Source: Lysobacter sp. A03 (GTDB lineage: Bacteria > Pseudomonadota > Gammaproteobacteria > Xanthomonadales > Xanthomonadaceae). From it: DNA of 64,000 nt. This document shows positions 28,216-37,225 of this stretch, piece by piece. Position 1 is the stretch's first letter; each line of letters begins with the position of its first letter. The position numbers and the translations under genes are program-made. The stretch lies in the NCBI RefSeq assembly GCF_000855665.1, contig NZ_JXSS01000110.1, forward strand, positions 1 to 64,000, read 5' to 3'. The notes under the pieces were generated by a model, which was not told the origin of the DNA, did no database searches, and was given only the letters and a program-made list of their open reading frames with translations.

Positions 28216-28872
28216 ATGACCGCGAAGAAATATTCGTTGGGCATCGTCGGTCGCAAGGCCGGCATGAGCCGGTTCTTCACCGAAGATGGCCGTTCCATTC
28301 CGGTGACCCTCATTGAGGCGACCCCAAACCGGATCACCCAGATCAAGTCCGTTGACAGCGACGGTTACAGCGCGGTGCAGGTCACCGTCGGCGTGCGCCG
28401 CGCGGCGCTTGTCAACAAGCCCTCGGCGGGTCACCTGGCGAAAGCCAAGGTCGGCGCCGGTCGTGGCCTGTGGGAATTCCGCGTCGCCGACGACAAGCTG
28501 GGTGACTTCAATGTGGGCGGCGAGATCAAGGCCGACATCTTTGAAGTGGGCCAGATCGTCGACGTGCAGGGCGTCACCAAGGGCAAGGGCTTCCAGGGCA
28601 CCGTGAAGCGCTGGAACTTCGCCATGGGTGATGCCACCCACGGTAACTCGCTCTCGCACCGGACCCCGGGTTCCATCGGCCAGCGCCAGACGCCGGGCCG
28701 CGTGTTCCCGGGCAAGAAGATGTCCGGCCACATGGGCCAGGTGCAGCAGAGCACGCAGGGTCTTGAAGTGGTCAAGGTCGACGCCGAGCGCGGCCTGATC
28801 GCAATCAAGGGCGCCGTGCCGGGCGCGCCGGGCGGCGATGTGATCGTCCGTCCGACGACCAAGGGAGTATGA
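28216..28872 (+). CDS. rplC: 50S ribosomal protein uL3
   Basis: uL3 is an early assembly protein near the peptidyl-transferase centre. The 218-residue protein has [30 protein letters not shown] and the loop [20 protein letters not shown]. The Gln in GQRQTP is the position methylated by PrmB in E. coli L3 (Gln150). The stop overlaps an ATG at 28869 belonging to the rplD frame. Confidence 0.98.
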   Translation: MTAKKYSLGIVGRKAGMSRFFTEDGRSIPVTLIEATPNRITQIKSVDSDGYSAVQVTVGVRRAALVNKPSAGHLAKAKVGAGRGLWEFRVADDKLGDFNVGGEIKADIFEVGQIVDVQGVTKGKGFQGTVKRWNFAMGDATHGNSLSHRTPGSIGQRQTPGRVFPGKKMSGHMGQVQQSTQGLEVVKVDAERGLIAIKGAVPGAPGGDVIVRPTTKGV

Positions 28873-28874
28873 CG

Positions 28875-29480
28875 ATGGAACTTGCCATCAATAACAGCGA
28901 CAAGACCCTGGCGGTCTCCGAGGAGATCTTCGGGCGCGAGTTCAGTGAGGACCTCGTTCACCAGGTCGTGGTCGCCTACCGTAACGCGGGCCGTGCCGGA
29001 ACCAAGGCGCAGAAAACGCGTTCGGAAGTCGCCGGTACCACCAAGAAGTCGAAGAAGCAGAAGGGCGGTGGCGCACGTCATGGCGCGCTGACCGCTCCGA
29101 TCTTCCGCGGCGGTGGCGTGACCTTCGCGGCCAAGCCGCGCAGCTTCGCGCAGAAAGTCAACCGCAAGATGTACCGCGCGGCAATGGCCTCGATCCTGTC
29201 CGAGCTCAACCGCCAGGGTCGGATCACCGTCGTGGACAGCCTGGAGCTGGACTCGCCGAAGACCACGGGCATGGTTGCCCTGCTCAAGGGTCTTGAAGCT
29301 GGCCGCCGCCCGCTGCTGGTCACCGAGGATGCCACCGAGAATCTGTACCTCTCGGCGCGCAACTTGCCGTATGTCGAAGTCCGTGACGTGCAGGGCCTGG
29401 ATCCGGTCGCGCTGGTTGGCGCCGACACGGTCGTGGTCACCGCCGACGCGATCAAGAAGATCGAGGAGTGGCTGGCATGA
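28875..29480 (+). CDS. rplD: 50S ribosomal protein uL4
   Basis: uL4 lines the exit tunnel and in E. coli is the S10-operon repressor. I chose ATG 28875 ([12 protein letters not shown], 201 residues, exactly E. coli length), with GGGAG seven bases before it. The ATG at 28869 is an alternative. The tunnel-loop region reads [20 protein letters not shown], where E. coli has the [20 protein letters not shown] type. I recall this replacement as usual in xanthomonads, so I read it as a lineage marker and not as damage. rplW overlaps the stop. Confidence 0.97.
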   Translation: MELAINNSDKTLAVSEEIFGREFSEDLVHQVVVAYRNAGRAGTKAQKTRSEVAGTTKKSKKQKGGGARHGALTAPIFRGGGVTFAAKPRSFAQKVNRKMYRAAMASILSELNRQGRITVVDSLELDSPKTTGMVALLKGLEAGRRPLLVTEDATENLYLSARNLPYVEVRDVQGLDPVALVGADTVVVTADAIKKIEEWLA

Positions 29481-29773
29481 ACGACGCCAAGCTCTATAAC
29501 GTGATTCGTGCCCCGCGTGTGTCCGAGAAGACCGCGCGGCTGCAGGAAGTTTCCAATCAATACGTCTTCGAAGTGGCGACGACGGCAACCAAGGCGGACA
29601 TCAAGGTCGCCGTGGAAAAGCTGTTCGACGTCAAGGTCGAGGCGGTCAACGTGCTCAACGTGAAGGGCAAAGCCAAAGCCTTCAAGTTCCGCATGGGCCG
29701 TCGCCCCGACTGGCGCAAGGCATACGTGACGCTGGCCGATGGCCAGTCGATCGACGTGATGGCCAAGGCTTGA
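29477..29773 (+). CDS. rplW: 50S ribosomal protein uL23
   Basis: uL23 surrounds the tunnel exit and docks trigger factor and SRP. The 98-residue protein starts at ATG 29477, overlapping the rplD stop (ATGA), and reads [20 protein letters not shown]. The GTG three codons upstream is less likely. The trigger-factor contact region ([20 protein letters not shown]) and the C-terminal [15 protein letters not shown] are standard. It is translationally coupled to rplD. Confidence 0.97.
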   Translation: MNDAKLYNVIRAPRVSEKTARLQEVSNQYVFEVATTATKADIKVAVEKLFDVKVEAVNVLNVKGKAKAFKFRMGRRPDWRKAYVTLADGQSIDVMAKA

Positions 29774-29783
29774 GGATCGACCC

Positions 29784-30611
29784 ATGGCACTAATGACATT
29801 CAAACCCACTTCGCCCGGCCGCCGTTCGGCAGTCCGCGTCGTGTCGCCCGAACTCCACAAGGGCGCCCCGTATGCGCCGTTGCTGGAGCCGCAGAGCCGC
29901 TCGGGTGGTCGTAACCACCACGGCCGCATCACCACCCGCCACATCGGTGGTGGCCACAAGCAGCACTACCGCATCATCGATTTCAAGCGCAACAAGGAAG
30001 GCATTCCGGCGCGCGTGGAGCGGATCGAATACGATCCCAACCGCACCGCCCATATCGCCCTGCTGTGCTATGTCGACGGTGAGCGTCGCTACATCATCGC
30101 GCCCAAGGGTCTGAAGGCGGGCGACCAAGTGATCGCCGGCCGTGATGCCCCGATCCGTACCGGCAACAGCCTGCCGCTGGCCAACGTGCCGGTCGGCTCG
30201 ACCGTGCATTGCATCGAGATGAAGCCTGGCAAGGGTGCGCAGATCGCCCGTGCCGCCGGCGCCTCGGTCCAGCTGGTGGCGCGCGAGCAGGGTTACGCAA
30301 CCCTTCGCCTGCGCTCCGGCGAGATGCGCAAGGTGCCCGTCGAGTGCCGCGCCACCATCGGTGAAGTCGGCAACAACGAGCACAGCCTGCAGAAACTGGG
30401 CAAGGCCGGTGCCAAACGCTGGTTGGGCATTCGCCCGACGGTGCGTGGTGCCGCCATGAACCCGGTCGACCATCCGCACGGCGGTGGTGAAGGCAAGGCT
30501 GGCCAGGGCAACCCGCATCCGGTCACCCCGTGGGGTGTCCCGACCAAGGGTTACAAGACGCGGCACAACAAGCGCACGCAGCAGTTCATCGTTCGCGATC
30601 GCAGGAGCTAA
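29784..30611 (+). CDS. rplB: 50S ribosomal protein uL2
   Basis: uL2 contacts the peptidyl-transferase centre and bridges the subunits. The 275-residue protein has [30 protein letters not shown] and the closing [14 protein letters not shown] loop with the conserved His (E. coli His229 region). Length matches the family, and it sits in the normal S10-operon order. Confidence 0.98.
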   Translation: MALMTFKPTSPGRRSAVRVVSPELHKGAPYAPLLEPQSRSGGRNHHGRITTRHIGGGHKQHYRIIDFKRNKEGIPARVERIEYDPNRTAHIALLCYVDGERRYIIAPKGLKAGDQVIAGRDAPIRTGNSLPLANVPVGSTVHCIEMKPGKGAQIARAAGASVQLVAREQGYATLRLRSGEMRKVPVECRATIGEVGNNEHSLQKLGKAGAKRWLGIRPTVRGAAMNPVDHPHGGGEGKAGQGNPHPVTPWGVPTKGYKTRHNKRTQQFIVRDRRS

Positions 30612-30617
30612 TCGACA

Positions 30618-30884
30618 ATGGCACGTTCACTTAAAAAGGGTCCGTTCGTCGACCACCATCTGATCAAGAAGGTGGAGGCTGCGGCCAACAACAAGCGCCC
30701 GATCAAGACCTGGTCGCGCCGCTCGATGGTGCTGCCGGAGATGGTGGGTTTCACCATCGCCGTGCATAACGGTCGCAACCACATCCCGGTGCTGGTCAAC
30801 GAGAACATGGTCGGCCACAAACTCGGCGAGTTCGCCCTGACGCGTACCTTCAAGGGACACGTCGGCGACAAGAAGAGCCGATAA
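30618..30884 (+). CDS. rpsS: 30S ribosomal protein uS19
   Basis: uS19 is in the 30S head near the A-site finger. The 88-residue protein begins [15 protein letters not shown] and contains [15 protein letters not shown] and HVGDKKSR at its end. It is six bases after rplB and ten before rplV. Confidence 0.98.
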   Translation: MARSLKKGPFVDHHLIKKVEAAANNKRPIKTWSRRSMVLPEMVGFTIAVHNGRNHIPVLVNENMVGHKLGEFALTRTFKGHVGDKKSR

Positions 30885-30894
30885 GGAGATGACC

Positions 30895-31242
30895 ATGGAA
30901 GCCAAAGCCATCCTGCGCAGTGCGCGCATCTCCGCCCAGAAAGTCCGCCTGGTCGCCGACCAGGTGCGCGGTCAGACCGCCGAGAAAGCAGTCAACCTGC
31001 TGAAGTTCTCCGACAAGAAGGCCGCCGATCTCGTCCGCAAGGTTCTGGAGTCGGCCATTGCCAACGCCGAGAACAACCAGGGCGCCGACATCGACGAGCT
31101 CAAGGTCACGACCATCATGGTTGACGAAGGTCCGACGCTGAAGCGCTTCATGGCGCGTGCGAAGGGTCGCGGCACCCGCATTCTCAAGCGCACCAGCCAC
31201 ATCACCGTGGTTGTGGGCGACGGCAAGCAGGGCGGAGTCTGA
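30895..31242 (+). CDS. rplV: 50S ribosomal protein uL22
   Basis: uL22 extends a loop into the exit tunnel. I chose ATG 30895 ([19 protein letters not shown], 115 residues) because AAGGAG at 30883-30888 has six-base spacing to it; the ATG at 30889 touches the ribosome-binding site. The beta-hairpin region reads [20 protein letters not shown], the wild-type macrolide-loop sequence. rpsC follows after two bases. Confidence 0.97.
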   Translation: MEAKAILRSARISAQKVRLVADQVRGQTAEKAVNLLKFSDKKAADLVRKVLESAIANAENNQGADIDELKVTTIMVDEGPTLKRFMARAKGRGTRILKRTSHITVVVGDGKQGGV

Positions 31243-31244
31243 TT

Positions 31245-31961
31245 ATGGGTAACAAAGTTCATCCGACCGGCATTCGCCTGGGCATTTCCAAAGACTGGAA
31301 CTCCAAGTGGTTTGCCGGCAAGAAGCAGTACTCCGAGTACCTGATCGCCGACCTCAAGGTCCGCGAGATGCTGCGCAAGAAGCTCTCGCAGGCGGGCATC
31401 TCGAAGATCTTCATCGAGCGCCCGGCCAACAACGCCCGCGTGACGATCCACACCGCCCGTCCGGGCGTGGTGATCGGCAAGCGGGGCGAGGACATCGACA
31501 AGCTGCGCAAGGAAGTCAGCGAGATGATGGGCGTTCCCGCCCACATCAACGTGACCGAAGTGCGCAAGCCCGAGCTGGACGCCCAGCTGGTGGCGGAGTC
31601 GATTGCCCAGCAGCTGGAGCGTCGCATCATGTTCCGTCGCGCGATGAAGCGCGCGGTCGGCAACGCGATGCGCCTGGGTGCCCTGGGCATCAAGGTCCAG
31701 GTGGGTGGCCGCTTGAATGGTGCGGAAATCGCCCGTTCCGAGTGGTACCGCGAAGGTCGTGTGCCGCTGCACACCCTGCGCGCAGACATCGACTACGGCT
31801 TTGCCGAGGCGAATACCACCTACGGCATCATCGGCGTGAAGGCATGGGTCTACCGGGGCGAGATCTTCGATTTCTCCCAGGTTGGTCAGGAAAAGCCGGA
31901 CGACAGCCCGCGCAGCGATCGACGTGACCGCTCGCCCCGTCCGCCCCGCGACTCGAGGTAA
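31245..31961 (+). CDS. rpsC: 30S ribosomal protein uS3
   Basis: uS3 forms part of the mRNA entry channel and helicase. The 238-residue protein has [20 protein letters not shown], the KH-domain GXXG (IGKRGEDI) and the entry-site [18 protein letters not shown] basic patch. The C-terminal tail ([20 protein letters not shown]) is a Pro/Arg/Asp-rich low-complexity extension of the kind that varies between species. Confidence 0.98.
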   Translation: MGNKVHPTGIRLGISKDWNSKWFAGKKQYSEYLIADLKVREMLRKKLSQAGISKIFIERPANNARVTIHTARPGVVIGKRGEDIDKLRKEVSEMMGVPAHINVTEVRKPELDAQLVAESIAQQLERRIMFRRAMKRAVGNAMRLGALGIKVQVGGRLNGAEIARSEWYREGRVPLHTLRADIDYGFAEANTTYGIIGVKAWVYRGEIFDFSQVGQEKPDDSPRSDRRDRSPRPPRDSR

Positions 31962-31967
31962 CGGATC

Positions 31968-32381
31968 ATGTTGCAACCAAAACGAACCAAGTACCGCAAG
32001 GTCCACAAGGGCCGCAATGACGGTCTGGCCTGGAGCGGCAATGCTGTCAGCTTCGGCGAGTACGGCCTGAAGGCGACCGCGCACGGCCAGCTTACCGCTC
32101 GCCAGATCGAGGCGGCACGTCGCTCCATCAGCCGTCACGTCAAGCGCGGCGGCAAGATGTGGCTGCGGGTGTTCCCCGACAAGCCGGTCACCAAGAAGCC
32201 GATCGAAGTCCGCATGGGCAAGGGCAAGGGCAACGTGGAGTACTGGGTTGCCCAGGTCCAGCCCGGCCGGATGATCTACGAGATCGAGGGCGTGGCTGAA
32301 GACGTGGCGCGCGAAGCGTTCCGTCTGGCCGCCGCGAAGCTCTCGGTGACCACCACTTTCGTGACCCGGACGGTGCGGTAA
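31968..32381 (+). CDS. rplP: 50S ribosomal protein uL16
   Basis: uL16 binds near the A-site tRNA. The 137-residue protein begins [19 protein letters not shown] and has [20 protein letters not shown] and the [18 protein letters not shown] segment, including the Arg at the E. coli R81 hydroxylation region ([10 protein letters not shown]). Its TAA stop shares the final A with the ATG of rpmC. Confidence 0.98.
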   Translation: MLQPKRTKYRKVHKGRNDGLAWSGNAVSFGEYGLKATAHGQLTARQIEAARRSISRHVKRGGKMWLRVFPDKPVTKKPIEVRMGKGKGNVEYWVAQVQPGRMIYEIEGVAEDVAREAFRLAAAKLSVTTTFVTRTVR

Positions 32382-32566
32382 TGGAACTCAACAAACTCCG
32401 AGAGAAGTCCGCTGACGAGCTCAAGGCCCACCTGACCGAGCTGCACAAGGAGGGTTTCGCCCTTCGCATGCAGCAGGCCACCGGCCAGCTCGCCAAGACC
32501 CATGAGGCCCGCCGGGTGCGCCGCGAGATCGCTCGCGTCAACACCCTGCTCGGCGAGAAGAAGTAA
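32381..32566 (+). CDS. rpmC: 50S ribosomal protein uL29
   Basis: uL29 lies at the tunnel exit next to uL23. The 61-residue two-helix protein reads [20 protein letters not shown] and [18 protein letters not shown]. Its ATG overlaps the last base of the rplP stop, implying coupling. Confidence 0.97.
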   Translation: MELNKLREKSADELKAHLTELHKEGFALRMQQATGQLAKTHEARRVRREIARVNTLLGEKK

Positions 32567-32575
32567 GGACCCGCC

Positions 32576-32845
32576 ATGACCGACAACAATACAGAGAAGG
32601 CGCTGCGCACGGTCGAAGGACGCGTGGTCAGCAACAAGATGGACAAGACCGTCACCGTGCTCGTCGAGCGCCAGGTCAAGCACGCGCTGTACGGCAAGTA
32701 CATCCGTCGCTCGACCAAGCTGCACGCGCACGATGCGGAGAACACCTGCAACGAGGGCGACGTGGTCCGGATTTCCGAGATCGCGCCGATGTCGAAGACC
32801 AAGAACTGGCGTGTGGTGGAAGTTGTCACCCGCGCTGTCGAATAA
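32576..32845 (+). CDS. rpsQ: 30S ribosomal protein uS17
   Basis: uS17 is a primary 16S rRNA-binding protein. The 89-residue protein has [20 protein letters not shown] and the [11 protein letters not shown] segment of the OB fold. The N-terminus has a short acidic/Asn extension ([11 protein letters not shown]). It is the last gene of the S10 operon in the usual division. Confidence 0.97.
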   Translation: MTDNNTEKALRTVEGRVVSNKMDKTVTVLVERQVKHALYGKYIRRSTKLHAHDAENTCNEGDVVRISEIAPMSKTKNWRVVEVVTRAVE

Positions 32846-32860
32846 CGAGGAGGCTGAACC

Positions 32861-33229
32861 ATGATCCAGATGCAAAGCTACCTCACGGTGGCAGACAATT
32901 CCGGCGCGAAGGAAGTGATGTGCATCAAGGTGCTCGGTGGCTCCAAGCGCCGCTACGCCGCGATCGGCGACGTCATCAAAGTGACCGTGAAGGACGCGAT
33001 TCCGCGGGGCAAGGTCAAGAAGGGCGACGTCTATGACGCCGTCGTCGTGCGGACCCGCAAGGGCGTTCGCCGCTCGGATGGCTCGTTGATCCGCTTCGAC
33101 GGCAACGCTGCCGTCCTGCTGAACAACAAGCAGGAGCCGATTGGCACCCGCATCTTTGGGCCCGTGACCCGTGAACTGCGTTCCGAGAAGTTCATGAAGA
33201 TCGTCTCGCTCGCCCCAGAAGTGCTCTGA
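32861..33229 (+). CDS. rplN: 50S ribosomal protein uL14
   Basis: uL14 contacts 16S rRNA helix 14 in an inter-subunit bridge and binds the silencing factor RsfS in known systems. The 122-residue protein begins [19 protein letters not shown] and has ACIK-type [20 protein letters not shown] and [13 protein letters not shown]. It is the first gene of the spc group, with GAGGAGG before its ATG. Confidence 0.98.
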   Translation: MIQMQSYLTVADNSGAKEVMCIKVLGGSKRRYAAIGDVIKVTVKDAIPRGKVKKGDVYDAVVVRTRKGVRRSDGSLIRFDGNAAVLLNNKQEPIGTRIFGPVTRELRSEKFMKIVSLAPEVL

Positions 33230-33243
33230 GCGGAGGAATTGAC

Positions 33244-33558
33244 ATGAACCGTATCAAGAAAGGCGACCACGTGATCGTCACCGCCGGCAAGGACAAGGGC
33301 AAGAAGGGTGATGTGGTGCGCGTTGCAGGCGACAAGGTCGTCGTGTCCAACGTCAACATCATCAAGCGCCACACCAAGCCGAACCCGCAGGTCGGCCAGG
33401 CCGGCGGCGTGATCGAGCGTGAAGCGCCGATCCATATCTCCAACGTGATGGTGTTCAACCCGGCTTCGGGCAAGGGCGAGCGCGTTGGCATCAAAGTGCT
33501 GGAGGATGGGCGCAAATTGCGTGTGTTCCGCTCCAGCGGCGAGGCGCTTGACGCCTGA
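33244..33558 (+). CDS. rplX: 50S ribosomal protein uL24
   Basis: uL24 initiates 50S assembly. The 104-residue protein has the KOW motif ([21 protein letters not shown]), [13 protein letters not shown] and [16 protein letters not shown] lies just upstream of its ATG. rplE follows after 11 bases. Confidence 0.98.
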   Translation: MNRIKKGDHVIVTAGKDKGKKGDVVRVAGDKVVVSNVNIIKRHTKPNPQVGQAGGVIEREAPIHISNVMVFNPASGKGERVGIKVLEDGRKLRVFRSSGEALDA

Positions 33559-33569
33559 GGAATGCTGAA

Positions 33570-34109
33570 ATGACCCGGCTTGAAAAATTCTACAAAGAAG
33601 AAGTGGTTCCGTCGCTGACCGAGAAGTTCGGTTACACGAACCCGATGCAGGTGCCGCGAATCTCCAAGATCACCCTGAACATGGGTGTGGGCGAGGCCGC
33701 CACCAACAAGAAGGTGCTGGAGAACGCGGTCGCCGACATGACCAAGATCGCCGGCCAGAAGCCGATCGTGACCAACAGCCGCGTCTCGGTGGCCTCGTTC
33801 AAGATCCGTGACGGCTGGCCGATCGGCTGCAAGGTCACCCTGCGCCGTTCGAAGATGTTCGAGTTCTTCGACCGTCTGATCAACGTTTCGCTGCCGCGCG
33901 TGCGTGACTTCCGTGGTGTGTCTGGCAAGTCCTTTGACGGGCGTGGCAACTACAACATGGGCGTCAAGGAACAGATCATCTTTCCTGAAATCGATTACGA
34001 CCAGGTGGATGCTGTCCGGGGCATGGACATCGCGATCATCACGACCGCGAACACCGATGCGGAAGCCCGCGCCCTGCTGGAAGCGTTCCGCTTCCCGTTC
34101 CGCACCTAA
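33570..34109 (+). CDS. rplE: 50S ribosomal protein uL5
   Basis: uL5 binds 5S rRNA and the P-site tRNA. The 179-residue protein has [37 protein letters not shown] and [20 protein letters not shown]. In E. coli the S8 repressor site of the spc operon overlaps the rplE start; I did not recognise that structure here. Confidence 0.98.
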   Translation: MTRLEKFYKEEVVPSLTEKFGYTNPMQVPRISKITLNMGVGEAATNKKVLENAVADMTKIAGQKPIVTNSRVSVASFKIRDGWPIGCKVTLRRSKMFEFFDRLINVSLPRVRDFRGVSGKSFDGRGNYNMGVKEQIIFPEIDYDQVDAVRGMDIAIITTANTDAEARALLEAFRFPFRT

Positions 34110-34124
34110 TTCAAGGATCCACCC

Positions 34125-34430
34125 ATGGCAAAGACCTCAATGATCAACCGCGATCTGAAGCGGGCGAAGCTGGCGGAGAAGTATGCCGCCAAGCGCGCCG
34201 AGCTGAAGAAGACGATTTCCAGCCCGTCCAGCTCCTATGAGGAGAAGGAAGAGGCGGTGGTCAAGCTGCAGAAGCTGCCGCGTGACTCGTCTCCGTCGCG
34301 CCAGCGCAATCGTTGCGCCCTGACCGGCCGTTCGCGCGGCGTGTACGCCAAGTTCGGCCTCGGTCGGAACAAGCTGCGCGAAGCCACCATGCGTGGTGAC
34401 GTGCCGGGCCTGCGCAAGGCCAGCTGGTAA
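34125..34430 (+). CDS. rpsN: 30S ribosomal protein uS14, zinc-free long form
   Basis: uS14 is in the 30S head. The 101-residue protein is the C-minus type: it lacks the CxxC...CxxC zinc ribbon of the short form and has the longer N-terminal half ([19 protein letters not shown]). The conserved C-terminal region reads [20 protein letters not shown] and LRKASW. It is followed by a run of eight A and a 138-base gap before rpsH, which is unusual. Confidence 0.97.
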   Translation: MAKTSMINRDLKRAKLAEKYAAKRAELKKTISSPSSSYEEKEEAVVKLQKLPRDSSPSRQRNRCALTGRSRGVYAKFGLGRNKLREATMRGDVPGLRKASW

Positions 34431-34568
34431 AAAAAAGTGGTAATGGGGGTCGGTTAGTCTGCTAGACTTGCCGGCTCGCAACGCTCCACGCGTGTCTGCC
34501 GTTCCAAGGCGCGCCACAACTGAATTCGCAATCGCGCGGATATCGGTGCACTCATCAGGTAACTACAC
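34431..34568 (+). promoter_or_regulatory. rpsN-rpsH gap with small hairpin (candidate regulatory element)
   Basis: The gap is 138 bases in a region where neighbouring genes are separated by a dozen. CGG (34451-34453), a TT bulge, AGTCT (34456-34460), loop GCT, AGACT (34464-34468), TG and CCG (34471-34473) form an irregular stem with a two-by-two internal loop. rpsH encodes S8, whose known sites are irregular stems with internal loops, so an S8 site is possible. A TAGACT on the 3' side looks like a -10 but has no credible -35. Confidence 0.35.
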
Positions 34569-34967
34569 ATGAGCATGACTGATCCCATCGCCGACATGTT
34601 CGTCCGCATCCGCAATGCGGCCGCGGTCGGCAAGCCGTCGGTGAAAATGCCGTCGTCCAAGACCAAGGTCGCCATCGCCAAGGTGCTGGAAGACGAAGGC
34701 TACATCCTCGGCACCACCGTGACCGATATCGGCAACGGCAAGCACGAGCTCCAGGTCGACCTCAAGTACTACGAAGGCAAGCCGGTAATCGAGCAGCTGA
34801 AGCGCTACTCGCGGTCCGGCCTGCGCCAGTACCGCGGCAAGGACCAGCTGCCCAAGGTGCTCAACGGCCTGGGCGTTTCCATCATTTCCACCTCCAAGGG
34901 CATCATGACCGATTCGAAGGCGCGCGAGCTCGGCGTCGGCGGTGAAGTCCTGTGCTTCGTGGCATAA
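34569..34967 (+). CDS. rpsH: 30S ribosomal protein uS8
   Basis: uS8 binds 16S rRNA helix 21 and in E. coli represses the spc operon. The 132-residue protein has [35 protein letters not shown] and the C-terminal [27 protein letters not shown] precedes the ATG. rplF follows after 13 bases. Confidence 0.98.
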   Translation: MSMTDPIADMFVRIRNAAAVGKPSVKMPSSKTKVAIAKVLEDEGYILGTTVTDIGNGKHELQVDLKYYEGKPVIEQLKRYSRSGLRQYRGKDQLPKVLNGLGVSIISTSKGIMTDSKARELGVGGEVLCFVA

Positions 34968-34980
34968 GGGAGTAACGACC

Positions 34981-35508
34981 ATGTCCCGTATTGCCAACAA
35001 GCCGATCGTTCTGGCCAAGGGCGTCCAGCTGGATGTCCAGTCCGGCAGCGTAGCGGTCAAGGGTCCGAAGGGCTCTCTCTCGATGGCCATGCCCGAAGGT
35101 GTGCAGATCAAGATAGATGACGGCCAGGCGCTCATGAGTTCCGACACCCCGGCCCATGTGGCCGTGACCGGCACGATGCGTTCGATCATCGCCAACATGG
35201 TGCACGGCGTTTCGGAAGGCTTCGAGCGCAAGCTCGAACTGGTCGGCGTCGGCTACCGTGCCGCCATGCAGGGCAAGGACCTGAGCCTGACGCTCGGCTT
35301 CTCCCATCCGATCGTGTTCACCGCTCCGGAAGGCATCACCATCACCACCCCGACCCAGACCGAAGTGCTGGTGCAGGGTGCCGACAACCAGCGTGTCGGT
35401 GAGGTGGCTGCCAAGATTCGTGGCTTCCGTCCGCCCGAGCCCTACAAGGGCAAGGGTGTGAAGTACGCCGGCGAGACCATCATTCGCAAGGAAGCCAAGA
35501 AGGCCTGA
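34981..35508 (+). CDS. rplF: 50S ribosomal protein uL6
   Basis: uL6 is at the factor-binding site next to the sarcin-ricin loop. I chose ATG 34981 ([19 protein letters not shown], 175 residues). The in-frame start at 34942 lies inside rpsH. The protein has [20 protein letters not shown] and the signature [26 protein letters not shown] lies upstream of the start. Confidence 0.97.
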   Translation: MSRIANKPIVLAKGVQLDVQSGSVAVKGPKGSLSMAMPEGVQIKIDDGQALMSSDTPAHVAVTGTMRSIIANMVHGVSEGFERKLELVGVGYRAAMQGKDLSLTLGFSHPIVFTAPEGITITTPTQTEVLVQGADNQRVGEVAAKIRGFRPPEPYKGKGVKYAGETIIRKEAKKA

Positions 35509-35545
35509 TCACCATCAGGGGCCTTCAGCTTTCGAGGACCAGACA

Positions 35546-35899
35546 ATGAACAAGAACATCGCCCGCCTGCGCCGCGCCAAGTCCACCCGTTCGCATATTC
35601 GTACGCTCGGTGTCCCGCGCCTGTCCGTGCTGCGCACCGGCCAGCACCTGTACGCGCAGGTATTCACTGCCGACGGATCGCAGTGCCTCGCCGCTGCCTC
35701 GACCACCCAGTCGAGCGTGATGGAAGGCCTGAAGAACGGACGCAACGCCGACGCCGCCACCAAGGTTGGCCAGGCAATTGCCGCCGCGGCCAAGGCCGCC
35801 GGCATCGAGAAGGTTGCTTTCGACCGCTCGGGCTATCGCTATCACGGTCGCGTCAAGGCGCTGGCCGATGCCGCCCGAGAGGGTGGCCTGCAGTTCTAA
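35546..35899 (+). CDS. rplR: 50S ribosomal protein uL18
   Basis: uL18 binds 5S rRNA. The 117-residue protein begins [20 protein letters not shown] and ends [23 protein letters not shown], the family signature. It is followed by an unusually long 153-base gap before rpsE. Confidence 0.97.
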   Translation: MNKNIARLRRAKSTRSHIRTLGVPRLSVLRTGQHLYAQVFTADGSQCLAAASTTQSSVMEGLKNGRNADAATKVGQAIAAAAKAAGIEKVAFDRSGYRYHGRVKALADAAREGGLQF

Positions 35900-36052
35900 G
35901 CCGGGACGGGGCCTGCGCCCCGTTCCTCTACCTGCCGACGCGGGTCGCGTCGGGTGTGATCCCAGGTTCCTGTGGTCGCACGGCGCCCGGAAGTGTCAAC
36001 AATCATAAGCGGCACCGCCGCAAATTCCCTATTCAAACCAGGTAACTGCAAG
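35900..36052 (+). promoter_or_regulatory. rplR-rpsE gap with three consecutive hairpins
   Basis: No gene is visible. Three stems lie almost end to end. The first is 35903-35912/35917-35926 (ten pairs around ACGGGGC/GCCCCGT, loop CTGC). The second is 35935-35941/35947-35953 (CCGACGC/GCGTCGG). The third is 35954-35966/35969-35981 (GTGTGATCCCAGG with CCTGTGGTCGCAC, two wobbles and one mismatch). None has a U-run. About 70 less structured bases and AGGTAA lead to the rpsE start. In E. coli this gap is short. The stacking suggests a regulatory RNA or processing site. Confidence 0.55.
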
Positions 36053-36583
36053 ATGGCTAACGAACGCGATTCACGGGGGCGTGGTCCCCGCGACGAAATC
36101 GACGACGGGATGATCGAGAAGCTGATCACCGTCAACCGTGTCAGCAAAACCGTCAAGGGCGGTCGCCAGTTCACGTTCACCGCATTGACGGTGGTCGGCG
36201 ACGGTGGTGGCAAGGTTGGCATGGGTTACGCGAAGGCGCGCGAAGTGCCGGCCGCGATCCAGAAGTCGATGGAGCAGGCTCGCAAGAACATGAAGGGCGT
36301 CGATCTGAACAACGGCACGCTGTGGCATTCGGTCAAGTCCGGCCACGGCGCGGCGCATGTGTACATGCAGCCGGCGTCGGAAGGTACCGGTGTGATCGCC
36401 GGCGGCGCCATGCGCGCGGTGCTCGAGGCGGTCGGCGTGCGTGACGTGTTGGCCAAGGCCACCGGTTCGCGCAACCCGATCAACCTGGTCCGGGCAACCC
36501 TGCGTGGCCTGTCCGAGATGCACTCGCCGGAAAAGATCGCAGCCAAGCGCGGCAAGAAGGTCGAGGAATTGAACCATGGCTGA
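36053..36583 (+). CDS. rpsE: 30S ribosomal protein uS5
   Basis: uS5 is at the mRNA entry and affects accuracy. I chose ATG 36053 ([11 protein letters not shown], 176 residues), eight bases after AGGTAA; the frame is open upstream to 35972 but that lies in the structured gap. The protein has [39 protein letters not shown] and the [20 protein letters not shown] loop. Its stop lies inside the rpmD start (eight-base overlap). Confidence 0.97.
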   Translation: MANERDSRGRGPRDEIDDGMIEKLITVNRVSKTVKGGRQFTFTALTVVGDGGGKVGMGYAKAREVPAAIQKSMEQARKNMKGVDLNNGTLWHSVKSGHGAAHVYMQPASEGTGVIAGGAMRAVLEAVGVRDVLAKATGSRNPINLVRATLRGLSEMHSPEKIAAKRGKKVEELNHG

Positions 36584-36776
36584 TGCAACTGAAAACAAGA
36601 ACGGCACCGTCAAGGTGCGTCTGGTCAAGGGTCTGCGTGGTACCCAGGGTCGCCACCGCCTGTCGGTGAAGGCACTGGGCCTGCGCAAGATCAATGACGT
36701 CCGCGAGCTGAAGGACAGCCCGCAGGTTCGGGGCCTGATCAACACGGTCCACTACCTGGTCCGGGTCGAGGAGTAA
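36576..36776 (+). CDS. rpmD: 50S ribosomal protein uL30
   Basis: uL30 is a small 50S protein found in a subset of bacteria. The 66-residue protein reads [20 protein letters not shown] and [20 protein letters not shown]. The ATG at 36576 lies within the last codons of rpsE, so translation is probably coupled. rplO follows after four bases. Confidence 0.97.
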   Translation: MADATENKNGTVKVRLVKGLRGTQGRHRLSVKALGLRKINDVRELKDSPQVRGLINTVHYLVRVEE

Positions 36777-36780
36777 TACG

Positions 36781-37218
36781 ATGCGTCTCAATACACTCTC
36801 GCCCGCAGAGGGCGCCCGCGAAGACCGCAAGCGCGTCGGTCGCGGTATCGGTTCGGGCCTGGGCAAGACCGCCGGTCGCGGACACAAGGGCTCGTTCGCG
36901 CGATCCGGCAAGGGCAAGATCAAGGCCGGCTTCGAAGGCGGCCAGATGCCGATGCAGATGCGTCTGCCCAAGGTCGGCTTCCGCAGCAAGACCAAGAACG
37001 ACACCGCCGAAGTCATGCTCTACCAGTTGGACAAGCTTGAGGCGGGCGAGATCGATTTCGCCGCCCTGCGTGCCGCCGGCCTCGTGCCGAGCCGCGCCAA
37101 GCGCGCGAAGCTGGTGGTGAAGGGCGAGGTCGGCAAGAAGTTCATGTTCAAGGGCGTGCTGGCCACAGCCGGTGCCAAGGCCGCCATTGAAGCGGCCGGC
37201 GGCAAGGTCGAGGAGTAA
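36781..37218 (+). CDS. rplO: 50S ribosomal protein uL15
   Basis: uL15 is a late-assembly 50S protein. The 145-residue protein begins [20 protein letters not shown] and has the Gly-rich [20 protein letters not shown] and [17 protein letters not shown]. The C-terminal part ([20 protein letters not shown]) is standard. secY begins seven bases after its stop. Confidence 0.98.
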   Translation: MRLNTLSPAEGAREDRKRVGRGIGSGLGKTAGRGHKGSFARSGKGKIKAGFEGGQMPMQMRLPKVGFRSKTKNDTAEVMLYQLDKLEAGEIDFAALRAAGLVPSRAKRAKLVVKGEVGKKFMFKGVLATAGAKAAIEAAGGKVEE

Positions 37219-37225
37219 GTCACCG

